DNA of 64,000 nucleotides from Microbacterium imperiale (GTDB taxonomy: Bacteria; Actinomycetota; Actinomycetes; Actinomycetales; Microbacteriaceae): positions 744,001-808,000 of the forward strand of contig NZ_JAGIOK010000001.1 of assembly GCF_017876655.1 (NCBI RefSeq), in the 5' to 3' direction. Every line of letters starts with the position of its first letter. Positions within the stretch are counted from its first letter, which is position 1. A program made the translations under genes and the position numbers. Shown here piece by piece: positions 56,035 through 64,000 of the stretch. The notes beneath the pieces were generated by a model. It made no database searches and was not told the origin of the DNA. It saw only the letters and a program-made list of their open reading frames with translations.

Positions 56035-57111
56035 GTGACGACCTCGCCCGACCCGATTTCCGCTGTTTCCCAGCGACTGGAAAGCTTCGCCGCGGATCGA
56101 CGGGCCGAGGTCGCCGACCTCGGCGGCGAAGCCGTCGATTTCGTCGAGGCGGCGCTCGCCTGTCTCCATGGCGGCAAGCGCCTGCGCGCCCGCTTCCTGG
56201 CGGCCGGTTTCGCCGCTGTGGGCGGTGACACCGACGGCGGGCAGGATGTCGCGGGCGTGGCCGCATCGCTCGAGGTCTTCCAGGCCGCAGCGCTCGTCCA
56301 CGATGACCTCGTCGACAACTCCGACACCCGCCGCGGCCGGCCCGCCGCGCACCGCGCGCTCGAGAACCACCACCGCCGCTCGGCCTGGGCCGGCGACGCC
56401 GAGCCGTTCGGGCGCGCAGCGGCCGTCCTGCTCGGCGATCTGCTCGTCGCCTGGTCGGACGATCTGCTCGAGCAGTCGATCGCGACGGACCGACACGCCG
56501 CAGACGTACGACGGCAGTACGCCACGATGCGTCGCGACGTCACAGTGGGGCAGTACCTCGACGTCGCCGAGGAGGCGGCCTTCGCCTCCGCGCCCGAGGG
56601 CTCGCACGCGCAGCGGGCACTGCGCATCGCCTCCTACAAGTCGGCGCGGTACAGCGTGCAGCAGCCGATCCTCATCGGCGCCGCCCTCGGCGGTGCAGAC
56701 GCTCCGCAGCGCGATGCGTTGAGCAGCTTCGGGCATGCCGTGGGCCTCGCCTTCCAGCTGCGCGACGACATCCTCGGCGTGTTCGGCGACGCCGCCGTGA
56801 CGGGGAAGCCCTCGGGCGACGACCTGCGCGAGGGCAAGCGGACCGTCCTCATCGCCTACGCGTGCGAGACCCTCGACACCGCCGCGCGGGACGAGCTCGA
56901 AACCGCGCTCGGCGACCGGGGCCTGGACGAGAACGCGATCGCACGACTGCAAGACCTCATCCGCTCCAGCGGCGCGATCGAGCGTCTCGAGACCGACATC
57001 TCGCGCTTCGCCGCCGAAGCGGAGGCGGCGCTCGCCGACGCTCCGCTCACGGTCGCGGGCATCACCGCGCTGCGTGAGCTCGCGCGCGCCGCGATCGAGC
57101 GCTCCGCCTGA
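56035..57111 (+). CDS. Polyprenyl diphosphate synthase (IdsA-type)
   Basis: The 358-residue enzyme condenses isopentenyl diphosphate units, making geranylgeranyl or longer prenyl chains for menaquinone, carotenoids or undecaprenyl precursors. The first aspartate-rich motif, DDLVD (90-94), lies in LVHDDLVDNSDTRRGRP, and the second is LRDDILGVFGD near 246-256. GGKRLRARFLAAGF binds the allylic substrate. Chain length cannot be set from motifs alone. It neighbours the Rv2175c-like, LysM and kinase genes, as in mycobacteria (idsA2-pknL region). GTG start follows TAGGCT by six bases. Confidence 0.94.
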   Translation: MTTSPDPISAVSQRLESFAADRRAEVADLGGEAVDFVEAALACLHGGKRLRARFLAAGFAAVGGDTDGGQDVAGVAASLEVFQAAALVHDDLVDNSDTRRGRPAAHRALENHHRRSAWAGDAEPFGRAAAVLLGDLLVAWSDDLLEQSIATDRHAADVRRQYATMRRDVTVGQYLDVAEEAAFASAPEGSHAQRALRIASYKSARYSVQQPILIGAALGGADAPQRDALSSFGHAVGLAFQLRDDILGVFGDAAVTGKPSGDDLREGKRTVLIAYACETLDTAARDELETALGDRGLDENAIARLQDLIRSSGAIERLETDISRFAAEAEAALADAPLTVAGITALRELARAAIERSA

Positions 57112-57124
57112 CCGGCGGAGCGGG

Positions 57125-57475
57125 TCAGGCGAGCGTCTGCGCGACGCGGCGCACTTCGGTCTTGCGTCCGGCGCGCAGCGCTTCGATCGGGGCGATGCCG
57201 ATGGACTCCTCCGGAGCGAGCAGCCAGTCGATCGCCTCATCGTCCGAGAAGCCGGCGTCGTGCAGGACCGTGATCGTCCCCCGCAGCGATGACAGCGGAG
57301 CGCCGTCGAGGAAGAACAGACCGGGAACGCGGAACACCCCGTCCCGGCGGCTGCCGATGAGGTGATTCTCATCCAGCAGGCGACGGACGCGGCTCAGCGA
57401 CTCGCCCGTCAGCTCGACGACCTCGGGAAGGGTCAGCCAGGACACGGGAATGACGGGGTTTTCGGCATCGCTCAC
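57125..57475 (-). CDS. Rv2175c-like DNA-binding protein
   Basis: The 116-residue protein matches Rv2175c, a winged-helix-like DNA-binding protein that in Mycobacterium tuberculosis is phosphorylated by PknL. The recognisable part is IPVSWLTLPEVVELTGESLSRVRRLLDENHL, then GVFRVPGLFFLDG and the helical C-terminus LLAPEESIGIAPIEALRAGR. The GTG start was chosen because GATAGT ends six nucleotides upstream; a longer ATG frame would add 29 basic residues that lie over the divergent promoter region. A PASTA kinase lies 1.4 kb away, so the kinase-substrate pairing may be conserved here; that is inference. Confidence 0.88.
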   Translation of the reverse strand: MSDAENPVIPVSWLTLPEVVELTGESLSRVRRLLDENHLIGSRRDGVFRVPGLFFLDGAPLSSLRGTITVLHDAGFSDDEAIDWLLAPEESIGIAPIEALRAGRKTEVRRVAQTLA

Positions 57476-57481
57476 CTCTTC

Positions 57482-57487
57482 ACTATC
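57482..57487 (-). promoter_or_regulatory. -10 element of the Rv2175c-like gene (GATAGT)
   Basis: GATAGT on the minus strand ends six nucleotides before the chosen GTG, which decides the start in favour of the shorter protein. Confidence 0.45.
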
Positions 57488-57555
57488 CCACCTCCGCCGC
57501 GAGCCGGCGCGAGGACGCAGCGGTGCTTTCACATCAGTAACAGGCGTCACTTCGG

Positions 57556-57581
57556 TTGACACCTCTCACAGGCCCGTGTCA
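57556..57581 (+). promoter_or_regulatory. Possible promoter/operator of the LysM gene
   Basis: TTGACA (57556-57561) is a perfect -35 hexamer, but no convincing -10 is seen 16-18 bp downstream. TGACAC and GTGTCA (57557-57562 and 57576-57581) form a 6-bp inverted repeat with a 13-nt spacer over the same region, possibly an operator. The role is unproven. Confidence 0.35.
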
Positions 57582-57612
57582 GCGTTTCGGAGACCTCCGA
57601 GAAGGGACCCCC

Positions 57613-58806
57613 GTGCATCGCGAGCCGATCCCCCACCCCCGCCGCGTTCGCCACCGACTGAGCAGCGTCGTCGCGCCCGCCGTCGTGGGCTCGATCGCAC
57701 TGAGCCTGAGCGCTCAACCTGCGGCTGCCGCCGAACCGCAGCAGCGGGACTCCGCGTTCGGACACGACGCGCGGGCCCTGCGTTCGACCGCGTCGACGGC
57801 GGTTCAGCCGGCGAGCCGGCCGGACCAGCACGTGGTGGGTCTGGGCGACACCGTCAGCCGCATCGCCGCCCAGCACGGACTGCGCACCGCGGACCTGCTG
57901 GCATGGAACGGTCTGGACTGGTCCTCCGTCATCCGTCCCGGTGACGTCATCCGCCTCTCCGGCAACTCAGCACCGAGCACGCCCGCCGCGGCGCCGGTCG
58001 GCACCGCCCGCTCGCACACCGTCGCGGCCGGTGAGACGCCGTGGTCCATCGCGCGCGCCGCCGGGATCGGGGTCGCCGAGCTGCTGGGAGCCAACGGGCT
58101 CGCCGGCGACGCCGTGATCTTCCCCGGTCAGACCCTCACGGTGCCCGGTAGCGGACCGGCGGCTCCCGCGGCCGCCGTCGCGGCCGCGCCCGCTGAGGCA
58201 CCCATCGCCGCCGGGTCGCACACGGTGAGCGCGGGCGAAACATTGTCGGCGATCGCCGCGAAGCACGGCCTCGCCCTCGACGCCGTCCTCGCCGCCAACG
58301 GCATGGACCGCTCGTCGATCATCTACCCGGGCCAGTCCCTGGTGATCCCAGGCGCGGCCGCAGCGCCCGCCGCCGTGGTGACCCCGGCGCCCGACCTCGG
58401 CCTGGACGCCGAGCAGATCGCCAATGCCCGCCTCATCATCCAGGTCGGACGCGAGCGCGGGGTGCCCGATCGCGGGATCGCGATCGCCCTGGCGACGGCA
58501 ATGGTGGAGTCCTGGATCCGGAACCTGGACTGGGGCGACCGCGATTCGCTCGGCCTGTTCCAGCAGCGACCGAGCACCGGATGGGGGACGCCCGACCAGG
58601 TGCGCGACCCTGCCCGATCGGCCGCGACGTTCTACGGCGGCGCCGGAGACCCGAACGGCACCGACACGCGGGGGCTGCTCGACATCCCCGGATGGGAGTC
58701 GCTGCCCTTCACCGACGCGGCGCAGGCCGTGCAGGTGTCCGCACACCCCGAGCGCTACGGCCAATGGGAGCAGCAGGCGTACCTCTGGCTGGCCGCGCTC
58801 GGCTGA
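57613..58806 (+). CDS. Secreted LysM protein with lysozyme-like C-terminal domain
   Basis: The 397-residue protein has a signal peptide ending near AQPAAAAE (about 33-40). Three LysM peptidoglycan-binding modules follow, at about 72-116, 133-178 and 202-246, separated by Pro/Ala linkers. The C-terminal domain (about 265-397) has ALATAMVESWIRNLDWGDRDS and LGLFQQRPSTGWG, suggesting a lytic transglycosylase/lysozyme-like fold with E299 as possible catalytic acid. It probably remodels the cell wall. GTG follows AGAAGGGACC. The kinase gene downstream is 74 bp away and has its own leaderless promoter. Confidence 0.9.
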   Translation: MHREPIPHPRRVRHRLSSVVAPAVVGSIALSLSAQPAAAAEPQQRDSAFGHDARALRSTASTAVQPASRPDQHVVGLGDTVSRIAAQHGLRTADLLAWNGLDWSSVIRPGDVIRLSGNSAPSTPAAAPVGTARSHTVAAGETPWSIARAAGIGVAELLGANGLAGDAVIFPGQTLTVPGSGPAAPAAAVAAAPAEAPIAAGSHTVSAGETLSAIAAKHGLALDAVLAANGMDRSSIIYPGQSLVIPGAAAAPAAVVTPAPDLGLDAEQIANARLIIQVGRERGVPDRGIAIALATAMVESWIRNLDWGDRDSLGLFQQRPSTGWGTPDQVRDPARSAATFYGGAGDPNGTDTRGLLDIPGWESLPFTDAAQAVQVSAHPERYGQWEQQAYLWLAALG

Positions 58807-58868
58807 TACCCGGGGAACGCGGGTGCCCCGAGGGTGAGCCGCTGCCCGGGCTGGCGGCATCCGCTCCG

Positions 58869-58874
58869 TAGAAT
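58869..58874 (+). promoter_or_regulatory. -10 element of the PASTA kinase gene (TAGAAT)
   Basis: TAGAAT ends six nucleotides before the GTG start of the kinase, a clean leaderless arrangement. Confidence 0.6.
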
Positions 58875-58880
58875 CGCTCC

Positions 58881-60836
58881 GTGAGCATGAGCCAGCAGAC
58901 CGACCCGCTGATCGGCCGACTGGTCGACCAGCGATACCGCGTCCGTGCTCGCATCGCCCGCGGTGGCATGGCGACGGTCTACGTCGCGACCGACCTGCGG
59001 CTTGAGCGCCGCGTCGCCCTGAAGGTGATGCACGGCCACCTGTCCGACGACTCGGTCTTCCAGAGCCGGTTCATCCAGGAGGCGCGCTCGGCCGCACGCC
59101 TGGCCGACCCGCACGTGGTCAACGTCTTCGACCAGGGCCAGGACGGCGAGATGGCCTACCTGGTGATGGAGTACCTGCCGGGGATCACGCTGCGCGAGCT
59201 GCTGCGCGAGCAGAAACGCCTCACCATCCCCCAGACGATCACGATCATGGACGCGATCCTGTCGGGGCTCGCTGCCGCCCATCGCGCCGGCATCGTGCAC
59301 CGCGACGTCAAGCCCGAGAACGTGCTGCTCGCCGAGGACGGGCGGATCAAGATCGGCGACTTCGGTCTCGCGCGCGCCACGACCGCGAACACCGCGACCG
59401 GCCAGATGCTGCTGGGCACGATCGCCTACCTGGCACCCGAGCTCGTCACCCGCGGCACCGCCGACGCCCGCAGCGACATCTACGCGCTCGGCATCCTGCT
59501 GTACGAGATGCTCGCCGGCGAGCAGCCCTACAAGGGCGAGCAGCCGATGCAGATCGCCTATCAGCACGCGACCGACTCGGTTCCCCGTCCCAGCGCGAAG
59601 AACCCCGGCGTGCCCGAACAGCTCGACGAGCTCGTTCTGTGGGCCACCGAACGCGAACCCGACGAACGCCCCCTCGACGCCAAGGTCATGCTCGACCGGC
59701 TGCGCGAGATCGAGCGTGAGCTGGGCGTCTTCCCGCAGGTCGTGCGCACCGCGCCGGCCGGCGCGGCCGAGGTCGTCACCGATGACGACGGATCGGGCTC
59801 GGGCGAGGTCACCAAGCTGATGCCCGGCACCTTCACGGCGCCCCCGGTCACCACCGATGTCGACAACGCGACGCGACTGCGCCGTCAGTCCCGTCGCAAT
59901 CGCACGCGCGGCGCGTGGCTGGTCATGCTGGTCATCGCCCTGGCCGCCCTCGCCGGCGGCACCGGCTGGTGGTTCGGCTCGGGACCGGGCTCGCTCGTCG
60001 CGGTGCCCGACGTCCGCGGGCTGACCTTCGACGAGGCGCAGGGCGCCCTCGCCGCGCAGGGTCTGCAGGCCACTGAGTCCGGCGAGAACAGCCTCGACGT
60101 CCAAGAGGGTTTGACGATCCGCACCGATCCCGACCCGGGGGCACGGCTCGACCGCGACGCGGTCGTGACGATCTACGTCTCGCGGGGGCCCGCCGAGGTG
60201 TCTATCCCCGCGCTCGCGGGGCAGACCGAGGAGGCGGCGCGCGAACTGCTGCGGCAGAACGTCGTCGCGGTCGCCGATCAGGCCGAGGCGGAGTTCGATC
60301 CGGATGTCGCCGCGGGCACCGTCATCCGCGCGTCCGTGACGCCCGCGGCCGGCGGTGACCCGGTCGACTGCACCGAGGGATGCCTCGTCCGCCAGGGCGA
60401 CGCCGCTACGCTGCTCGTCTCACGCGGAGCCGTGCCGGAGGTGTCGGGCATGAGCGTCGAGCGCGCGACGCGCACGCTCACCGACGCGGGACTCGAGGTC
60501 GCGGAGGACAACCGCACGGAGGCGAGCACCAGCATCGCGCGGGGCGACGTCATCGGGATCCTCGGTCGCGACGACGACGGCAACTGGCGCCCCGGCGACG
60601 TCGTCACCCTCATCGTCTCGACCGGTCCCCCGCTCTTCGAGGTGCCCGATGTCGTCGGCCAGACGCGTGATGCGGCGGCCGAGACGCTCCGCGGCGCGGG
60701 GTTCGAGGTGTCGTACTCGGCGCTGTGGAACATCTGGCCCGACGGTCTGACGAAGGTCACGGCGCAGGATCCGGCCGGCGGCAGCATGCACGTGCGCGGC
60801 ACGACGATCACGTTGCAGATCACCGCGACCGGCTGA
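58881..60836 (+). CDS. Ser/Thr protein kinase with extracellular PASTA repeats (PknL/PknB type)
   Basis: The 651-residue membrane kinase has the ATP-loop RIARGGMATVYVA, catalytic lysine K48, HRDVKPENV with D142 and DFG at 160-162. The activation segment TATGQMLLGTIAYLAPE follows. The juxtamembrane region leads to one transmembrane helix (about 335-357), and four PASTA repeats (about 365-651) should sense muropeptides or lipid II. Mycobacterial PknL lacks PASTA repeats while PknB has them, so this is a hybrid relative to that scheme, placed in the pknL gene neighbourhood. The nearby Rv2175c-like protein is a plausible substrate (inference). Confidence 0.95.
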   Translation: MSMSQQTDPLIGRLVDQRYRVRARIARGGMATVYVATDLRLERRVALKVMHGHLSDDSVFQSRFIQEARSAARLADPHVVNVFDQGQDGEMAYLVMEYLPGITLRELLREQKRLTIPQTITIMDAILSGLAAAHRAGIVHRDVKPENVLLAEDGRIKIGDFGLARATTANTATGQMLLGTIAYLAPELVTRGTADARSDIYALGILLYEMLAGEQPYKGEQPMQIAYQHATDSVPRPSAKNPGVPEQLDELVLWATEREPDERPLDAKVMLDRLREIERELGVFPQVVRTAPAGAAEVVTDDDGSGSGEVTKLMPGTFTAPPVTTDVDNATRLRRQSRRNRTRGAWLVMLVIALAALAGGTGWWFGSGPGSLVAVPDVRGLTFDEAQGALAAQGLQATESGENSLDVQEGLTIRTDPDPGARLDRDAVVTIYVSRGPAEVSIPALAGQTEEAARELLRQNVVAVADQAEAEFDPDVAAGTVIRASVTPAAGGDPVDCTEGCLVRQGDAATLLVSRGAVPEVSGMSVERATRTLTDAGLEVAEDNRTEASTSIARGDVIGILGRDDDGNWRPGDVVTLIVSTGPPLFEVPDVVGQTRDAAAETLRGAGFEVSYSALWNIWPDGLTKVTAQDPAGGSMHVRGTTITLQITATG

Positions 60837-60847
60837 CACGACGACAG

Positions 60848-60894
60848 ACGACACTGCCCTGCTCCGCGGTCATCCGCAGGCAGGGCAGTGTCGT
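60848..60894. terminator. Bidirectional terminator between kinase and DAHP synthase genes
   Basis: A perfect 14-bp inverted repeat (ACGACACTGCCCTG with CAGGGCAGTGTCGT) with a 19-nt loop containing further pairing lies between two convergent genes, 11 bp after one stop and 18 bp after the other. A small hairpin, GGGCGAAAGCCC, follows. Confidence 0.88.
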
Positions 60895-60912
60895 GGCGGG
60901 CGAAAGCCCGGG

Positions 60913-62247
60913 TCAGCGCTTCTCGAGCTCCTCGGCGACGAGGAACGCCAGCTCGAGGCTCTGCATGTGGTTCAGGCGCGGGTCGCACAGGCTCTCGTAG
61001 CGCGTGGCGAGCGTCGCCTCGTCGATCATCTCCGAGCCGCCGAGGCACTCGGTGACGTCGTCGCCCGTGAGCTCGACGTGGATGCCGCCGGGGAACGTCC
61101 CCACCGCGCGGTGCGCCTCGAAGAAGCCGCGCACCTCGTCGACGACGTCGTCGAAGCGACGCGTCTTGTAGCCCGTGGGCGTCGTGATGCCGTTGCCGTG
61201 CATCGGGTCGGTGACCCACAGCGGCGTCGCGCCCGAGTCCTTGACGGCCTCCAGCAGCGGGGGCAGCGCGTCGCGGATCTTCCCGGCGCCCATACGCGTG
61301 ATGAACGTCAGGCGGCCCGGCTCGCGCTCGGGGTCGAGCTTGTCGATCAGCGCGAGCGCCGTGTCGGTGCTCGTCGTGGGGCCGAGCTTGACGCCGATCG
61401 GGTTGCGGATCTTCGAGAAGTAGTCGACGTGGGCGCCGTCGAGCTCGCGCGTGCGCTCACCGATCCAGAGGAAGTGCGAGGACGTGTTGTACGGGGTGTT
61501 CGTGCGCGAGTCGATGCGCGTCATCGGGCGCTCGTAGTCCATGAGCAGGCCCTCGTGGCCCGTGTAGAACTCGACACCGCGCAGTTCGTCGAAGTTGGCT
61601 CCCGCCGCCTCCATGAATTTGATGGCGCGGTCGATCTCTCCCGCGAGACCCTCGTAGCGGGCATTGGCCGGGTTCGTGGCGAAGCCCTTGTTCCACGAGT
61701 GCACCTCGCGCAGGTCGGCGAAACCGCCCTGCGTGAACGCGCGGATGAGGTTCAGCGTCGAGGCCGCCGTGTGGTAGCCCTTGAGCAGCCGCGCGGGATC
61801 GGGCTGGCGCGAGGCCGCCGTGAAGTCGTAGCCGTTGACGATGTCGCCGCGGTAGGCCGGCAGCGTCACGTCGCCGCGAGTCTCGGTGTCGCTCGAGCGC
61901 GGCTTGGCGAACTGCCCCGCCATGCGGCCCATCTTCACGACGGGCATCGAGGCGCCGTAGGTGAGCACGACGGCCATCTGCAGCACGGTCTTGATCCGGT
62001 TGCGGATCTTCTCGGCGGTCGCTCCGGCGAAGGTCTCGGCGCAGTCGCCGCCCTGCAGGAGGAAGGCTTCACCGGATGCCGCGCGCGCGAGGCGTTCGCG
62101 GAGGATGTCGACCTCTCCGGCGAAGACGAGGGGCGGGAGCGTCGCGATCTCAGCCGACACCGCAGCGACGGCGTCGGGGTCGTTCCACGCCGGCTGCTGC
62201 TTGATGGGAAGATCGCGCCACGTGTCGAGTGAATCCAGCGTAGGCAC
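60913..62247 (-). CDS. aroG: Class II DAHP synthase (3-deoxy-7-phosphoheptulonate synthase)
   Basis: The enzyme condenses phosphoenolpyruvate and erythrose 4-phosphate, the first step of the shikimate pathway. The 444 residues match the plant-like class II form of actinobacteria. Conserved segments are LQGGDCAETFAGATAEKIRNR near 64-84, KMGRMAGQFAKPRS, WIGERTRELDGAHVDY and VTDPMHGNGITTPTGYKTR. Feedback control and any partnership with chorismate mutase cannot be judged from this gene alone. It has its own leaderless GTG, six bases after TAGACT. Confidence 0.97.
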   Translation of the reverse strand: MPTLDSLDTWRDLPIKQQPAWNDPDAVAAVSAEIATLPPLVFAGEVDILRERLARAASGEAFLLQGGDCAETFAGATAEKIRNRIKTVLQMAVVLTYGASMPVVKMGRMAGQFAKPRSSDTETRGDVTLPAYRGDIVNGYDFTAASRQPDPARLLKGYHTAASTLNLIRAFTQGGFADLREVHSWNKGFATNPANARYEGLAGEIDRAIKFMEAAGANFDELRGVEFYTGHEGLLMDYERPMTRIDSRTNTPYNTSSHFLWIGERTRELDGAHVDYFSKIRNPIGVKLGPTTSTDTALALIDKLDPEREPGRLTFITRMGAGKIRDALPPLLEAVKDSGATPLWVTDPMHGNGITTPTGYKTRRFDDVVDEVRGFFEAHRAVGTFPGGIHVELTGDDVTECLGGSEMIDEATLATRYESLCDPRLNHMQSLELAFLVAEELEKR

Positions 62248-62253
62248 GGGGCA

Positions 62254-62259
62254 AGTCTA
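62254..62259 (-). promoter_or_regulatory. -10 element of the DAHP synthase gene (TAGACT)
   Basis: TAGACT on the minus strand ends six nucleotides before the GTG start. No attenuator or leader peptide fits ahead of a leaderless transcript. Confidence 0.55.
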
Positions 62260-62294
62260 GTCGGCGACGGCCGGCCCCTCGGCCGTGTGACGGC

Positions 62295-62987
62295 TCAGTC
62301 GCGCGCGGCGGCGGCGGCGCGCTCCTTGACCGACGACGCGTAGACGTCCGCGTACTCCTGCTCGCCGAGGCGCTGAAGGGCGACCATGATCTCGTCGGTC
62401 ACCGAGCGCAGCACGAACCGGTCGCTCTCCATGCCCTGGAAGCGCGAGAAGTCGAGCGGTTCGCCGATGACCATGCCGACTCGGCCGACGCGCGGGATGC
62501 TGCGCCCGATGGGCATCACGGCGTCGGTGTCGACCATGACGACGGGGATCACGGGCACCCGCGCCTCGAGCGCCATGCGGGCCAGTCCGGTGCGTCCACG
62601 GTAGAGCTTGCCGTCGGGGCTGCGGGTGCCTTCGGGGTAGATCCCGAGCAGGTCACCGCGACCGAGCACCTGCAGCCCGGTGTTGAGGGATGCCTCCGAG
62701 GCCTTGCCGCCCGTCCGATCGATCGCGATCTGCCCCGTCGCCTTCATGAACACGCGCGTGGCCCAGCCCTTGAGGCCCGTCCCGGTGAAGTAGTCGCTCT
62801 TGGCGAGGAACGACATCGGGCGGTCGATCATGAGCGGCAGGAAGATCGAGTCGCTCACCGACAGGTGATTGCTGGCGAAGATGGCCGCACCGGAGGCCGG
62901 CACGTTACGCCGGCCCACGATCCAGGGTCGGAAGATCGCCTTCACGATCGGTCCGATGAAGATGTACTTCATCAGCCAGTAGAACAC
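62295..62987 (-). CDS. plsC: 1-acyl-glycerol-3-phosphate acyltransferase (PlsC-type)
   Basis: The 230-residue membrane-bound enzyme acylates lysophosphatidate in phospholipid synthesis. The catalytic HX4D is H41-D46 in SNHLSVSDSIFL. The second motif is GIYPEGTRSPDGKLYRGRTG near 115-134, and the acyl-binding VPVIPVVMVDTD follows. The N-terminus, FYWLMKYIFIGPIVKAIF, is a membrane helix. It begins directly after the ROK kinase stop (three bases), so the two are co-transcribed. Exact acyl specificity is unknown. Confidence 0.93.
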   Translation of the reverse strand: MFYWLMKYIFIGPIVKAIFRPWIVGRRNVPASGAAIFASNHLSVSDSIFLPLMIDRPMSFLAKSDYFTGTGLKGWATRVFMKATGQIAIDRTGGKASEASLNTGLQVLGRGDLLGIYPEGTRSPDGKLYRGRTGLARMALEARVPVIPVVMVDTDAVMPIGRSIPRVGRVGMVIGEPLDFSRFQGMESDRFVLRSVTDEIMVALQRLGEQEYADVYASSVKERAAAAARD

Positions 62988-62990
62988 CGG

Positions 62991-63923
62991 TCACCGCCCC
63001 CCGGCGAGGTCCGCGACGCCGATGAGACCGGCGTCGTTGCCCAGCGTCGCGATGGCGAAGTCGGCCGGCGCGGCGTTCTCGCCACCGGGCAGCGCGGCCC
63101 GGTAGGCGGCGCGGACCGGCGCGAGCAGCGTCTCGCCGAGCTGCGCGACACCGCCGCCGATGACGAAGATCTCGGGGTCGAGCGTCGCCTGGAAACCGCC
63201 CGCGGATTCGCCGAGCGCGGTCGCGACGCGGCGCAGCGCCTCGACGGCGCCCGGGTCGTCGGCCAGGATGAGCCGCGAGATCGCGTCGCCCGGGATGGAG
63301 CCGCGCTCGTCGCGCACCTGCGCCAGCCCGGAGCCGAGCTCGGGGTCGTCGGCGATGGCGACCGCTTCGCGCTGCAGCGCGCGGCCCGAGGCGTACTGCT
63401 CGAGGCAGCCGTGCAGTCCGCAGCCGCAGAGCCGTCCGCCGCGCTCGAAGCGCACGTGACCGAGTTCGCCCGCCGCGCCGCGTCCGCCGATCAGCAGCTG
63501 ACCGTCGATCACGACGGCTCCCCCGACACCGGTGCCGAGGGTCAGCATGACCATGTTGGCGCTGCCGCGGCCCGCGCCGAACCGGTACTCCGCCCAGCCG
63601 GCGGCGTTCGCGTCGTTCTCGAGGACGACGGCCACACCGACGCGCGACTCCAGCTCGGCCCGCAGCGGGTGGTCGACCCAGTCGATGTTGGGCGCGTGAC
63701 GCATGATCGAGCGCGTGCGGTCGAGGAAACCGGCGGCGGCCACGCCGACCGCGGTCACGTCGTGCGAGTCGCGGAAGTGGCGGACCATGTCGGCCACGGC
63801 ATCCGCCAGGGCGTCGGTGTCGGTCGGGGTGTCGACGCGGATCCGATCGACGATCGTCCCGTCCGCGGAGACCACGCCGCCGGCGATCTTGGTTCCGCCG
63901 ATGTCGATGCCGATGTTGAGCAC
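62991..63923 (-). CDS. ROK-family sugar kinase (glucokinase-like)
   Basis: The 310-residue protein has the ATP motif GIDIGGTKIAGGVV near 4-17, ENDANAAGWAEYRFG with a catalytic Asp, LGTGVGGAVVIDG, and the ROK zinc signature GRLCGCGLHGCLEQYASG near 162-179. It matches the glucokinases of actinobacteria, which supply most glucose phosphorylation there, but other hexoses are possible. GTG follows AAAGGGACGACGA. The downstream acyltransferase is in the same transcript. Confidence 0.93.
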   Translation of the reverse strand: MLNIGIDIGGTKIAGGVVSADGTIVDRIRVDTPTDTDALADAVADMVRHFRDSHDVTAVGVAAAGFLDRTRSIMRHAPNIDWVDHPLRAELESRVGVAVVLENDANAAGWAEYRFGAGRGSANMVMLTLGTGVGGAVVIDGQLLIGGRGAAGELGHVRFERGGRLCGCGLHGCLEQYASGRALQREAVAIADDPELGSGLAQVRDERGSIPGDAISRLILADDPGAVEALRRVATALGESAGGFQATLDPEIFVIGGGVAQLGETLLAPVRAAYRAALPGGENAAPADFAIATLGNDAGLIGVADLAGGR

Positions 63924-63964
63924 TCGTCGTCCCTTTCCGGCGACCGTTCGGCGGCGCCCCGCAA

Positions 63965-63970
63965 AGTCTA
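63965..63970 (-). promoter_or_regulatory. -10 element upstream of the ROK kinase gene (TAGACT)
   Basis: TAGACT on the minus strand lies about 42 nt before the kinase GTG, leaving a leader of about 35 nt with an AAAGGGA ribosome-binding site. The rest of the right edge holds no coding sequence I can support. Confidence 0.45.
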
Positions 63971-64000
63971 GTGGCGCGTCCCCGCAACCGCGGGGGTCGA

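Noticed and set aside
57476..57612. c-di-AMP (ydaO-type) riboswitch upstream of the LysM gene
   Set aside because: Such riboswitches do occur before actinobacterial wall-hydrolase genes, but the available interval of about 137 bp is short and I find none of the conserved core segments.

Overview
The window is about 70% GC and consists almost entirely of tightly packed core chromosomal genes. The gene complement and order point to an actinobacterium of the family Microbacteriaceae, most likely Microbacterium or a close relative. Supporting features are trpD beside a ctaE-qcrCAB operon, a class II DAHP synthase, Wag31-type DivIVA with SepF and YggT after ftsZ, a PknL-type kinase beside an Rv2175c homologue, and many leaderless starts. 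I see no rRNA, tRNA, CRISPR array, insertion sequence, prophage or plasmid signature. The genus assignment is inference; the phylum-level assignment is secure.

Layout. 1-6094: DNA repair and cofactor genes (uvrA cut by the left edge, an OhrR-type redox regulator, uvrB, coaE). 6187-9781: a signalling insert between coaE and rpsA, made of a response regulator, a membrane protein with a degenerate GGDEF domain and a frameshifted sensor histidine kinase. 9908-16350: rpsA, then small membrane, lipoprotein and secreted proteins of unknown function, a YchJ-like protein, a stand-alone 5'-3' exonuclease and a PHP-domain protein. 16443-26726: trpD, then the aerobic respiratory block: ctaE-qcrCAB on the plus strand, ctaC-ctaD-ctaF on the minus strand, and the Fe-S carrier erpA. 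26827-37513: metabolism and replication (M20 peptidase, pyrD, nrdR, hisD, dnaE, a NUDIX hydrolase, a cyclodeaminase-like protein). 37521-55445: a continuous minus-strand division and cell-wall cluster read as mraZ-rsmH-ftsL-pbpB-murF-mraY-murD-ftsW-murG-murC-ftsQ-ftsZ-yggS-sepF-yggT-divIVA-lspA-rluD. 55596-63923: DUF3040 protein, polyprenyl synthase, Rv2175c-like regulator, LysM protein, PASTA kinase, class II DAHP synthase, PlsC-type acyltransferase and ROK sugar kinase.

How the genes work together. QcrCAB and CtaCDEF together encode the actinobacterial bc1-aa3 supercomplex. It is split over two convergent operons, each closed by a strong terminator, and the ctaE promoter carries a good match to a DtxR/IdeR iron box. 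The dcw cluster makes lipid II precursors and the septal machinery. It starts with three 10-bp-spaced MraZ-type boxes downstream of a -10 element. murE, usually found between pbpB and murF, is absent from its usual place. The kinase, Rv2175c homologue, prenyl synthase and LysM protein near the right end form a second envelope-related neighbourhood.

I found no clearly new multi-gene system. The most useful leads are the iron box at the respiratory operon, the OhrR-type regulator paired with a small cysteine-containing protein instead of Ohr, the missing murE, the frameshifted kinase locus, the AT-rich inverted repeats in front of ftsZ, a GC-poor patch across two secreted-protein genes, and a recurrent leaderless promoter architecture in which a -10 hexamer ends 6-7 nt before the start codon.
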